Below, piece after piece: positions 30,101 through 40,986 of a stretch of DNA of 64,000 nucleotides. The stretch's first letter is position 1. The number at the start of each line of letters is the position of its first letter. The notes under the pieces are model-generated. The model searched no databases and was not told the DNA's origin. It saw only the letters and a list, made by a program, of their open reading frames with translations. The translations under genes and the position numbers were made by a program. The DNA comes from Porphyra umbilicalis (taxonomy: Eukaryota; Rhodophyta; Bangiophyceae; Bangiales; Bangiaceae), in NCBI GenBank assembly GCA_002049455.2, contig KV918805.1, positions 124,001 through 188,000 of the forward strand, written 5' to 3'.

Positions 30101-31106
30101 GTTCTTGGGAAGATCGTAGGCTACTGCAGGTAGGGCTGCGGCGGGAACAAAGGGACCACGTGTGGAGTCTATCGGGCCACAGGGACGAGGTGATAGGCTG
30201 GAGGGGGGGGGCTTGAGGCCCCTGCACCGCGTACAGGGAAAGGCTCCCGAGGTCCTGCGGGGTCTGCTGCGGAAACTGCTGCGGCGGCGCGAGCAACCAG
30301 GTCCAAGGCGCGGAGGTGTTCCGCGACGACGTGTGCGTCAGCACCCACTCGTACACTGGCGGCGCTGGATAAAGCGCGCCGGGGTCGCCCCGCCAGGATG
30401 ACTGCGCGCCAGGCGCCAGATGAACGGTCGAAGGGCGTGCAGCGTGTGACGACGGCGGGGCGTCCTCGTACCACCCCAGATGCGACGAGAAACACGGAGG
30501 ACCAGAAGAGGGCCCCGGTGAACGACTAGGCGGGCTCCAAGGGCGGTGATTTTTGGCACCCCCAGGCGGGGACGGGTAGCGTCCGGGCGGGCCAAAAGGG
30601 CCCGGTGGCCGGCGCGGCGAGGTCCACGGGCGGCGGTAGCCACCACCCCGAGGCGGGGACGGGTGGCGCCCGGTCGGGCCAGGAGGGCCCGGCGGACGGT
30701 GCGGCGGACTAAATGGACGGAAGATATTGCCGCCCCTCGGCGGGTCAGGGAGACCTTTTGGCGTGCCAGGCGGGGGGCCCTGCGACCGCCTCGGCGGCGA
30801 GCGTGGCTGGCCAGACGGGAAACCGAGTGGGCGTCGAGGAGGGCTCACAGGCGGCCGGCCGCGTCCACCGCCAGGAGGGAGAGGTCGGCGCACCGGATCA
30901 GGGGGGGCACAATGCCCACCGTCCAGGTCCCAAGCTCCGCGGGGTCGAATCGCGCGCCGTTGTTGGTCGGGGTCCCCAGGGTCGCCACGTCCACGGCCAC
31001 GACCATAGATGGACCGCGGCCGCTTAAGTCGATGCGGCCGCCCTCCATCGTTGCCATCGCCAAAGCCGGGGGGGTCAGGAGGTCCCCCCTGCCTCGCGTG
31101 CGGCAT
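30072..31106 (-). CDS. Proline-rich frame, possible 5' exon of the Myb gene
   Basis: This long minus frame is rich in Pro, Gly and Arg. It contains three imperfect ~30-residue repeats of the type GRHPSPPRGGGYRRPW / GRYPSPPGGAKNHRPW, then WTWLLAPPQQFPQQTPQDLG. Plant Harbinger ORF1 proteins often have a Pro/Gln-rich N-terminus ahead of the SANT motif, so this may be spliced to the next frame near 30110-30140, where several AG acceptors occur. It overlaps the start of the Myb frame in another phase. It could also be non-coding low-complexity DNA. Confidence 0.35.
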   Translation of the reverse strand: MPHARQGGPPDPPGFGDGNDGGRPHRLKRPRSIYGRGRGRGDPGDPDQQRRAIRPRGAWDLDGGHCAPPDPVRRPLPPGGGRGRPPVSPPRRPLGFPSGQPRSPPRRSQGPPPGTPKGLPDPPRGGNIFRPFSPPHRPPGPPGPTGRHPSPPRGGGYRRPWTSPRRPPGPFGPPGRYPSPPGGAKNHRPWSPPSRSPGPSSGPPCFSSHLGWYEDAPPSSHAARPSTVHLAPGAQSSWRGDPGALYPAPPVYEWVLTHTSSRNTSAPWTWLLAPPQQFPQQTPQDLGSLSLYAVQGPQAPPLQPITSSLWPDRLHTWSLCSRRSPTCSSLRSSQEHGVEFGVDG

Positions 31107-33682
31107 GGGAGGTGGAGGGGGGGAGGGGCGGGGGCATGCACGTTGAGATGGTCACAGGGGCCCTCGCAGGTACAGGGAGGGGAGGGCGGGAGGAGGGGGG
31201 CGTTACGGTTCCGTTGGGCGCGTCGCCTCCGAGAGTCGTTGGCACTCTTCCCGCGCGTCATGGTCGGAGGGCGGGGAGGTCGTAACAGTCGGGGGACACG
31301 GATTGCACGGGATAAAGAAGGCGCGAGAGCGGTGGCGCCCCACGGGAGGGGAATCCCGGGGTGGGGGCAGGGCGCCACACGAGCGCTGGCACCAGCAAAA
31401 GGCCGCCAGTGCCGCCCGAGGACGCCACGAACGCACTGCGTCAGGCGCCCACGCGCACGCGAGAACACTGCGATCGGTCCCTCAAATCGCTGTGTGTGGT
31501 TGCGGACCACAACCCGCGTGCCGGCCGGGTCGGCCTACGCCCCGCAGCAATGCGTCGAAAAGCGGATCAGCGCGCGAGCTGCGCCAGGACCCCACATTCG
31601 TCGCTGAGAGTGGGGGACGACAGCCTCCGTGTCCCCTGGGCCTGAGCCTCGCTGGGCAGGAAACGGTCAGGCGGCGGACACGCGCGCACGAACAGTGCCC
31701 CAGGTCGGCCGATGCGGTACCTACGGGGGCGGGGGAACAGACTGGATGCCTTCCGGGCCCGCCCGCCCTGCGACGAGTGGCGCCCGGCGGCCGCCCCGCA
31801 CGCGCGTAGCGTGGCCCACGCCTCCCATACTGACACCTCCGACAGCGGGTCACCGCCTGTGAGCTGCAGGGCACCGCCCGCGCTGCGCAACAGGGGTCCA
31901 GAAACGGACCCACGCGTCGGGGGACTGCCCCAAGACCACAAATCTGAGTATCGTGAGGCGTGCCACTGCCACAGAGCCACAGCGTAGCTCGCCACGCCGC
32001 CTGTAGGGCTCGGCCACCGGGCGACAGCTGGCTGCCAACCGCCTCTTCACGCCCCGCCCACGCACGTATCTGCCCACGATCCGCAGACGGTCCACCTACG
32101 TGCGGCCGACCAACGGCTGCCCGAAAACTTCGCTGAGCCACTCATTGCAGCGCGGCGCCCGCTCGCTGTCCGTCCAGTGTCCCGGTAAATCACGGGATCG
32201 TCCTCTCGTGATGACCCCCGCGCGATCCGCTTTGACTGATTAAAGGATGGCGGATCGATCTCGGTCCAAATCGAGCCCAACCTACGACCTTGGACTTCTA
32301 AAATGCTCCGATTCCACTAAAGCCCGTGGAGGTCTATCTGGATAAACGATTGATTTTCCGCGAAGGCCAATCAGACAGCGCCCCTTCGGCCTGAAATCCA
32401 AGAAATCTTCACGAGAGAGGCTCATGACATCCGCTTTTGTTGGTAGACACCTTCGAGGCCACAACAGCGTCCGTTCCACACAACATGTGAGGGTCCCTGT
32501 CGGGCTTGGACAGCACCTCCATCTGCTCTCAGCATCTACTGACGACACAGGCGCAACCCAGAGTGTGGGTGATCCGCCTTATGCAGTACCCGTCGTCGCC
32601 TGCGGGAGGCCACGGCAACAGATAGCCTTGTTCGACGAACCGTGGCACTTCCACATGTCTTCGCGTTCATCCTATGTTGTGTCGTATTGAGCACAATTCG
32701 GATACGTTCAGCCTTGTTTCGCGAGCTGTCGTTCAATTCTTGGTCTCGTGGCGTGCTTGATTCCGTTTTCGAGGGACTTCGGCCGGGTCCTGTGGTGGAT
32801 CTCCAGTCGACACGGGACAGCTTCGCGATCCGTAGTAACTCGGTCCTTCTCTTAACAGCCAATGGTCCCATTTGGGTCGTGTGTAATCCAGCAACGTATA
32901 CGCTAACGTCCCTTCCGCCATGATAGTTTCGACGGCCGATGTCGCGCAGTACATACCGCCCGTCGGGAAATGGGGCCCCCAGGATAGACTTCCCACTGAG
33001 AGGGCCACACATGTCACCCCAGATCGGGTTAAATGGAAGATGGGGCCGACGTTGCTGGGATTGCTCTGAGGGGGTAGTTTGACCAGGATGAAAAGAGTCC
33101 TGGACCAAAGCGGTTTCTCAACCAAAAGGCCGGCAGAAAAGGGGGATTGGGTGCCGGGGGACTGTCAACAACGGCGGGGAAGGACGTGGGTGGCGCCTGA
33201 TAGCTCCGACGGAGAAAGCGGATCTTTGGCCAACGTGGCGACAAGAAACGTGCTTGGATGCTTCTCAATAAGTATTTATCGGTTCACATTGGCGTGTAGT
33301 TCTTGTAAAAGGCGTTTGCACGAGCTTCCCTAACAGCCCCCCCTGCCGCTGGGGGGGGCTTCTATTGATTTAGTTTCGAAACGTTCAGCTTTAGCTTTCA
33401 ACCTTGATTGTTTAAGTTTGTCAAAGTTTGGAAAACAGCATCCCGTTGTTGATCCGCAGCGGCCGCTGCGCAATGCGGTGCGCCTGCCTCGCTGTGACCG
33501 TGGCCGTCTGCGCCGTGTGTCGCGCCCACTGTGCCCTTGGCGGCGGGACGACAACGCTGCGCCGGCTCACGTCTGGCACCGCTCGTACCCCCCCCGTCGA
33601 TTTACACCGTTTGGTACATCTGTCTGCTTCCGCCCCCATCTCCCCATCGCCGTGCCCGCACCTGTGCGCGCTCTCCCCCACC
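31107..33682. other. Intergenic region before the Kelch gene
   Basis: I see no supported gene. 31200-32100 is GC-rich and open on both strands without recognisable domains; 32150-33400 is AT-richer. The last 200 bp before 33683 are the 5' leader or promoter of the Kelch gene, with no clear TATA box. Confidence 0.4.
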
Positions 33683-35326
33683 ATGGGCAAGAAGGACAAG
33701 AAGAAGCAGGGCCTCGGCGCCGCCAAGACCGCCGCCAAAGCGGCCAAGAAGGAGGAAAAAGCCGCCGCCGCCGCCCTCAAAGCGTCGGGCGAGGACGACG
33801 TGGAGGCCATCCTCGCCGACATCCTCGCCGCCGAAGCCGCCGCCGTCGCCGTCACCGAAGCCGTTGCCGTCGAGCCGCCGACGCCCCGCGTCAATGGCAC
33901 CTTTGTGCCGCACCCGTCGCGGGATGGGGAGCTGCTGCTCTTTGGCGGCGAGCACTTTGACGGCGCCCGCACGACCTTTTATTCCGACACGTACACGTAC
34001 GCGCCCGCCAAGGGCGTCTGGTCCCTGTACACGAGCCCGACGCGGCCGCCGCCGCGGTCGGCGGCGGCCGCCGCCGCCTACCGCGGGCACCTCTACCTGT
34101 TTGGTGGGGAGTTTGCGTCGCCGTCGGGCGGCCAGTTTCACCACTTTAAGGACCTGTGGCGGCTCGACGGGGCGAGCATGGCGTGGGAGAAGCTCGAGCT
34201 GCGGGGCGGGCCGACCGCCCGTTCGGGCCACCGGCTGGCCGTCTCCAAGGGGCGGCTGCTGGTGTTTGGCGGCTTTTACGACACCCTCCGAGAGACGCGC
34301 TACATGAACGACTTGCACGTGCTCGACTTGACGGCGGACGAGCTGGTGTGGTCCACCCCGCCAACGACGCCGACCGACGTGGTGCCGTCCCCGCGGTCGG
34401 GCTTCCAGTGGGTCGTCGACGACGCAGACGGCTCGGCGGTGCTGTATGGCGGCTTTTGCAAAGCGCCGCCGCCCAAAAAATCCGGCCGCGCCCACGCCGT
34501 CGGCAAGGACAAAGCGGCCAAGGCGTCCAAGGGCGGCGCCGCCATCGCCGCCGCCATGGCCGCCGAGGAAGCCTATGACGGCCGCGGCACGATCATGACC
34601 GACGCCTTTCGCCTGCGGCCGGATACGCTCAAGTGGGGGCGGGTGAAGAAGGGCGGCTACGCGCCCGCCGCGCGCGCCGGCTTTGGCCTCCACGCGTACA
34701 AGCGGCTGGCCGTCCTCTTTGGCGGCGTCGAAGACGAGGAGGGGGAGGAGGAGCTCGTCAGCCGCTTCCACGCCGACCTGTTTGCGCTCAACTTGGACCG
34801 CGGCAAGTGGCACCCGCTGACGCTGCGGCCGCCAAAGTCGGCCAAGGCCGCGGCGGCGGCGGCGGCGCGGCGCAAGCGCCGCAAGGGCCGCCGCAAGGGG
34901 GGGGGGGGGGGGGGGGGGGGGACGCTGCAAAGAGTGGTGGCGGCGACGACGCGGGCGGCGTGGATCGGGAGGGCGGCGGCGACGGCGACGGTGACGCTGA
35001 CGGCGGCGGCGGCGGCGATGGAGGCGGCGGTGGCGGCGGCAGAGGCGGCAGCCATGACGACGACGACGATTCCTCGTCCTCCTCCTCTGACGAGGAGCCC
35101 GAGGAGGAGCCCCCCGCCCCCTGCGGCCGCTTCAACGCCGGCACCGCCATCCTCGGGAGCACCCTGTACGTGTATGGGGGGCTCGTCGAAAAGGGCGACG
35201 TGGAAGTGACGCTCGACGACGTGTGGTCGGTCGACTTGGCGCGCCTCCACGGGTGGACGTGCGTGCAGCCGCTCTCCGCGGCGGCGTCGGCGTGGAACGC
35301 GTCCGACTCTGAGGGCGACGGCGGCA

Positions 35327-35357
<31 letters not shown>

Positions 35358-35778
35358 GGACGACGGCGGCGGCGGCGGCGGCGGCGGCGGCAATGGCGGC
35401 AGCGGCAGCGACGACAGCGAGTCGGCCGCCGCCGCCGCCGTCGCCGCCCGCTCCCGCCGCTTTGCCACCCTCCGCTCCCGCCTCGTTGCGGCGGAAGACG
35501 GGTGGACGCCCCGCCCGTGCGAGCCCCTCAAAGCCTTTGCGGAGCGCACCAAGCCGCACTGGCTCGGCCTCGCGCACGAGGCGCTTGGGGAGGGCGGCAA
35601 GGCGCTGCGGCGGGCGGCCTTTGACTGGGCCCGCGTGCGCTACGAGGAGGTCCGCCCGACGCTTGTGGAGATGGAGGCGCTGACGGCGGCGGTCGAGGCC
35701 GAGGCGGCGGCCGAGGCGGCGCTCGCCAAGGCGGAAGCCGCCGAAGGCGCGTCGCGCAAGGCGCGGAGCCGCCGGTGA
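33683..35778 (+). CDS. KLHDC4: Kelch-repeat protein, KLHDC4/Kel3 orthologue
   Basis: About 698 residues. The start MGKKDKKKQGLGAAKTAAKA is the diagnostic N-terminus of KLHDC4/Kel3, and ATG 33683 has a CACC context. A Kelch propeller follows: ELLLFGGEHFDGARTTFYSD, HLYLFGGEFASPSGGQFHHF, RLLVFGGFYDTLRETRYMND, VLYGGFCKAP and LAVLFGGVEDEEGEEELVSR, over residues 68-390. A 25-G run (34897-34921) interrupts the frame. The next frame resumes with an acidic/Ser stretch and a last blade (LYVYGGLVEKGDVEVTLDDV), then poly-Asp and a C-terminal DUF4110 region (PHWLGLAHEALG, RYEEVRPTLVEMEAL). Architecture matches animals and fungi from end to end. The molecular function of the family is poorly known; propellers bind protein partners. 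Confidence 0.92.
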
Positions 35779-36840
35779 GTGGGAGGGGGGGGGGGGGGGG
35801 GGGGGGGCGCGGGGGGGTGGCTGGCTGCTCGCGCCGCGACTCGCCGCGCCCCGTGGCGGACGACGCGGGGCGGGGGGGGAGCGACGCCGCCCCGCGTCGC
35901 GGGCCGTGTGCTGCGCTTGCGCGCCGCGCCGAGCGGTCGCCGCGGGCGCGCCGGCCGGGTGCGGTCGGGTGCGGCGGCGGGGGGGGGGGGGGGGGGGGAG
36001 GGAGGGACCGCCGCCCGCCGCCGCGACGCTGGTCGGCACCTGACGCCCGCCGGGGCGCCGCGCGTCATGCCACCGAGCGCCGGACATTGGCGGGGCGGAG
36101 CGGGGGTCGGCAAACGCCCATGACGGCGGGGCGGTCGGCGCCGCGGGTGCCCCCCTGCGCGCGCGCGCGCGCGCCGCCGTGGCAGACGCCCGCGGCTGGG
36201 GCGTCTGCCGCGGGCGGGTGGGGGCGTCCCCCCGTTTGCGGCCTCGGGTAGGTCGCGGCCAAGCCGCGGGCGCGCCCCGCCGTTGGTGGGGCGTGTCGAC
36301 GCGCCGCCGGCCGGCTGCGCGGCGGTCGGTCGGCCGCGGCCGCGGCGCAGGGCGCGTGGCCACCCGGTGGCCTCACGCTGCGGCGGCCGCCGCCCCGCCC
36401 GTCTCGCGGCGGTGGCGGCCGAGCCGCCGCCGCCGCCGCCGGCACGGTTGGCAGCGGGCGCGGCTGTGCCCCGTGCGTCTTTTTCTTTTTTTCCAGTGTT
36501 TGTGAATGCCGGCGGTCGCCACTGGGTGGCGTGCTTGGCGCGCCGCCCCCACGCCGCCGCCCCTACGCAACACTGCCATGGTTGGCGCGGCGCCACGGTG
36601 TCGCCTTTCCGCCCCATGGCCGCTGCGCGACAACACCCGGTCGACAAGGAGGAGCACCCAAAAATCCGACACACCACCCCCGACCGCCCGGCGGGGCGGG
36701 ACCCCCCACCCCCACCCCCACCCCCACCCCTACCTCGCGCGTGACGCTCGTCGCTTGCCCCGCCATCCACCCCGCCCGCTCCCCCCCCCCCCCCCCCCCC
36801 CTCGCCCCGTCCCCGCCCCCCCCCCGACAAGCCCCGCCCC
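35779..36840. other. Convergent intergenic region
   Basis: This separates the 3' ends of the Kelch gene (+) and the Ala-rich secreted protein gene (-). It contains long G runs (35786-35806 and 35980-35998), a C run (36780-36800) and (GC)n microsatellite. No gene is supported, and the long minus-strand open frame through here is an antisense artefact of GC bias. Confidence 0.5.
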
Positions 36841-37595
36841 TCACAGGTCGTCGGCGGCTTTGCGCGCGCGAAAGGCGGTTGCGCGGAGCACGTCTGCCTC
36901 GGCGCGGACGCGCTCTGCGAGCCCGCGCGCCGCCTCGGCGGCGCCCCGCTCCGCCGCCGCGCCCGCGCGCGACGCTTCCGCCCACGCGCGGATGCTCGCC
37001 GCGAGGGCGCGTTGCACCTCCCCGACCGCCCGCCCGATTTCCGCTTCCGCGCGCGCCCGCTCCGCCGCCGCCCCCGTCGGCGCCGCCGCCGCCACGGCGC
37101 GGCCGGCCGCCGCCACCGCGTCGCGGGTGGCGGTTGCGAGCGCCCCCGCGCCGCCGCCGCCGCCCGCCAACGTCCAGTCGGGGACGGCGGCGGCGCGGAG
37201 GGGGACGGCGGTGAGGGCGGCGCCGACGGCGGCGGCGCCGCCGCCGCCGTTGCGCAGCGCGTCGGCCGACGCGCGGGTGCGGTCGGCGGCGGCGCGGACG
37301 ACCTCTGCTTGCGCGCGCGCGGCGGCGGCGGCGGCGCGGGCGGTTTCGGCCTTGGCGCGGGCGCCTTCGGCGGTGCCGCGGGCGGCTTCCGCGCGGGAGC
37401 GGACGAGCGAGGCAAAGGCGCGGCGGATCTCCGCGCGGCCCCGCTGCACCTCCTCCACGGCGCGCGCGAGCTCGTCGAGGAGGGGGGGGGGGGGGGGGAC
37501 GCCGCGGCCGCCGCCGCCGTCGACGGTGCCACCGCCGTGACGAGCGCGAGGAGGAAGAGGAGGAGGGCGGGGAGGGCGCGGCGGCCGCCCGCCAT
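36841..37595 (-). CDS. Secreted Ala-rich amphipathic alpha-helical protein
   Basis: About 251 residues. ATG 37595 opens a clear signal peptide (MAGGRRALPALLLFLLALVT, then AVAPSTAAAAA). At a 17-G run (37482-37498) the frame changes to LLDELARAVEEVQRGRAEIR. The rest is almost wholly Ala/Arg/Glu heptad-like helix, for example ERARAEAEIGRAVGEVQRAL and RVRAEADVLRATAFRARKAA, ending DDL at TGA 36843-36841. The long repeated amphipathic helix resembles apolipoprotein-, LEA- or S-layer-like structural proteins in composition only. It should enter the secretory pathway or, in an alga, possibly a plastid. No family is recognised. Confidence 0.62.
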
Positions 37596-40500
37596 GGTGG
37601 GGGGGGGGGGGTGGTGGCGTTGGACAGAGGGGATGTAGGGGGGAAGGGGGGTGGGGGGCGGGACTGTGGAGTGAGCAGGAAGCGAGCGAGGGACAAGGGA
37701 CCCAGAATAGCCAGCGCGGGGGGCGGGGGGAGTGGACAAGAGCGGGCGCGGGGAGTGGAAGAGAGCGGGCGCAAAGGGGGCGCGCAGAGGGTGGGGCGGG
37801 CGGGGGTGCGCGCGCAGCTGCCGCCGAGCGGGCGCTGCCGCCCGTGTCCTCTGCAGACGCTCTTGTGCCGCCGCCGCCGCCACTGGGGGGGGGGACGGGG
37901 GGGTGGCGGCGGTCGGCGGGCGGGGCAAAGCGGCAGTCGCCGCGACCGCACTCGCGGACGGGCCACGCACGCCGGCGCTGCCGACGGGGGGGGGGGCGAG
38001 AGGGGGGGGGGGGCGGGGGGGGGGGGGGTTGAGGCGGCGGGAGGGGGGGGGAGGCGGGGGAGGGGGCGCCGCCTGGTGCAAGCCCCGCCTCCCCCGCCCC
38101 CGCGTCGCGCGCCCCCCCCCCCGACGGAGCGGCCCAGCGGCGGCGGGCGGCGGCGCTGCGCCACGCCGAGCCGCGCCTGGTCGCCGCCCGCCCGGCGGCG
38201 GGCGCCCCAAACGGCGCCGCCCGCCGCCCGCGGCGACGGGGCGTGGCGGCCACGGCGTGGCGACGTGGCGGCCGGTGCCGTCGTCCCTGCTGCCGGTGGC
38301 GGGGCACCCCCCACCCCCGCCGCCCGGCCGACCGGTGCGGGCGCGCACGCCCGCCGGCGGGTGCGGCAGCAACACCCAAGCCGGGGGGTGGCTGCCGGGG
38401 GGTGGCTGCCGCGTGGCACCCGACCGCGGCCGCGGGCGTCGGCAGGCGCGGCGCGCCCGCCCCGCCGCCGCGCCCCGCACCGCCGGGGGGGGGGGGCGGG
38501 GGGCACCCGCAGCGGGTGGTGGGAGGGGGGGGGCGGTTCACGCCTCTCCCCAGCGACGCCGCGGCGTCGCCGCCGGCCGGGGGTGGCGTCTGGCGACCGT
38601 GGCGGCCGTGCCAGCCGACCCGGCGGGCGGGGGCGCCCGTCCCACCGGTGGGCGGGGCGCGTGAGTTGGACGGCCAGACTCGTTGGAGAGAGATCCGCTG
38701 CCGAGTCGTTGGTGAGTCGTCGGCGGCAAGTGAGGCGGCCGCACCGCCAAACCCGCCGCGGTGGACGCACTGGAAGCACGGGGGTTGGTGTCGGCCTCGC
38801 GCGGCGCGCCGCCGTCGAGATCACAGTCGCGGTGGCCGCCCACCACAACTACCGACGTATTTGTGTTGCACAAACGGTACTTTCACACAACGTAAAAGTA
38901 CGCGTGTTCCGGGGATCGGGTGGATGCGTTACGCAGCCACGCGTGTGCTGGTTTCATCTCGCGGGCTCGACAGGGGGCTGGCGGAACCACGCTGATTCCG
39001 CCTGTTCCTGCGCGACAGGTGGGGCGCCGGCCGATGTGTCGGCCGAGTGGAGCCAGTCGGCCGCGCCGGATCAGCTCGTCAGGCTGCCACCCAGCCAACG
39101 GACGGTTAGGCTGGCCCGACCCGCTCCATGCGGGGCCATGCGGGGCCACCTCTTGCAGCGCGGCACGCGCGGGCTCGTGCCAAGCTGCCGCCCCCAAATT
39201 TTGGTTGGTTCTCGCCGACTCGGCACGCCCCCGCCCCCCAGCCGGCCGTGCAAGGCCCTTGCCGCTGCGGCGGCGCTGCCCGCGCCGAGCCCACCGCCAA
39301 GGTGGGACAACGCCGCGCGCCGCGAATTTCAAATGAGGCTACTTTCAGACGCGAGGTCCCGACACGGGGCGGCCACGAGAAATCGCCTGCCCACGTGGTC
39401 CAGCGGCAGGCGCCGCCGACCGCCGCCGTCCGCCGCCCCCCCCCCCCCCCCCCTCATCGTGCCGCGTATCGGCCTTGGGCCCGACACGAGGCGTGGCGGA
39501 GTGCCCACGCCAGACCCGCCTCGTCCGCCGTTTGGGCGGTCGCACACCAGTCACGACAGCGCCTCGTCTGCAAGCGGGGGGCCACGGGGGAAGAAGGGTG
39601 CTCGGGCGCGCCCGCGCCCCGCCGCTGGTGCGGACGCGTGCCCCGCCGCCCAAGTGACAGGCGACGCTGTGGAGGCGTGCGGGCGTCGGGGAGGAGGGGG
39701 GGCGTGCCGTCTGCAGACGCCCGGTGGTGGGCGGGGCCCACCGGGCGCGGTGCGCGCGCGCGCGCGGGGGTCCCCCCGTCGGCCCCCGCCTGAGGCGCGT
39801 CAGCGGCCGGTGCAGCGGCGGCGGCGGGTGTGTGGCGTGGCACCACCGCCACGGCCCCAAGACCGTGTGTGCCGCCCACCCACACGCACGCGGCCTGCGG
39901 CCTGCTCCCACTCTCGCCGCTCGGCCGACCACCGTGGCTGACCAGGCGCGGCCCTGCCAGCACACTCCACCCGGCGGGGGAGCGGACCGCCCGCCCACCC
40001 ACACCTCACCCACACCCCCCTCTCACACTGGCCCCGGGGGGGGCAGGCGGCTTGCAGCGCGGCGTGCGGCTGTATGCCACAAGGGAGAGCAGGCAGCACG
40101 CGGCAGCGCGGTCCGCCGCGCGCGCGCGCGCCGCGGGGTGAGGCGCCCCCCTCGCTGTCCCGCCCGCCGCCGCCGTCCTGGCCGCGTGCTGGGGAGAGGC
40201 CCGCCGGGCCCTGCCGTCCCCCACCGGGATTTGGCGCGTCGCGCCCGCCGCCCCGCGCCGCCCGCTGCCGCGCGGCGCGCCCCCGCTTGTCGCGCCCCCG
40301 CTTGCGCCGCGTGCGCCCCCCCTGCCGGTGGCCCCCCGCGTCGCCCGCCGCCGGTCGCGCTCGGGCGCCCGGCCGCCCCCGCGCGCGCGTCCACCTGTCC
40401 GCCGCCCCGCCGCGTCCGGCCGCCGCGCGCGTCGGCGGCCCCGCCGCGCGCCCGGGCACTGTACAGCGGCGCGCGGGGGGGCGTGGGCGTGACGGTGGTG

Positions 40501-40986
40501 GCGGCACGGCGTCCCCGTCTCCTCTCTCTCCTGCGCACCCACCGTGGAGGCGGGGCACGCCGTCGGGCGTGTCGTGGCTTCCCCGCGCGCGTCGTGGCGT
40601 GCGCACGGCGCGACGCCCCCGCGCGCGTCGACGCCCCCGGCGGCCGGCTGTGCCGATCGCTTCGCGCGTGCGTCGTCGACATCTTCGTGACGCGGGGAGG
40701 GGGGGGGGGGGGGGGGGAGGGGTGCTGACGGTGGGTGGGCCGGCGCGACGCGGCCGACTCGTGCCGCACGGGGGTGGCAGTGTTCCGTCGTTGGTGACGG
40801 GAACGCCGGCTGGGTCGTGTCGGCTCGTTGCGTACGGCCGCGGCCACGTCGTGCGGTGGTGTGTTGGGTTCCCCTGGCTTTGCTGACTGCCTTGTTCCTG
40901 CCTCTGTTCTCCCTCGCTGCCTAGGCGGCAGTGCGTGGTGACGGCCGGGAACCCGGTGTGGGGCGGGTGACCGGCCCGCACCGGCC
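37596..40986. other. Divergent 3.4-kb intergenic region
   Basis: This lies between the start of the Ala-rich protein gene (-) and CYC8 (+). It is extremely GC-rich with many G/C homopolymers, so many long frames are open in all phases; none shows a domain. 38830-39330 is less GC-rich. The 40.0-40.98 kb part is probably promoter and 5' leader of CYC8. No TATA box was found. Confidence 0.45.

Larger units (their letters stand above)
26147..31106. mobile_element. PIF/Harbinger two-gene DNA transposon
   Basis: The element pairs a DDE transposase (+) with a Myb/SANT-like protein gene (-), the classic two-gene set of PIF/Harbinger elements, arranged tail to tail. Between the two stop codons lies a 1.1-kb spacer flanked by an inverted repeat and holding a 38-bp minisatellite. 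Outer terminal repeats and a target duplication were not found, so the bounds given are those of the coding regions. The transposase carries one in-frame stop and one frame change, so it looks recently inactivated. Confidence 0.85.

Noticed and set aside
35640-38480. 946-residue minus-strand open frame
   Set aside because: It is antisense to the Kelch gene's end and crosses intergenic G/C runs. Only its short signal-peptide part belongs to a real gene; the remainder is Pro/Arg low complexity from GC bias.
37611-39941. 776-residue plus-strand open frame
   Set aside because: Arg/Gly/Pro-only composition with no domain; stops are simply rare at this GC content.
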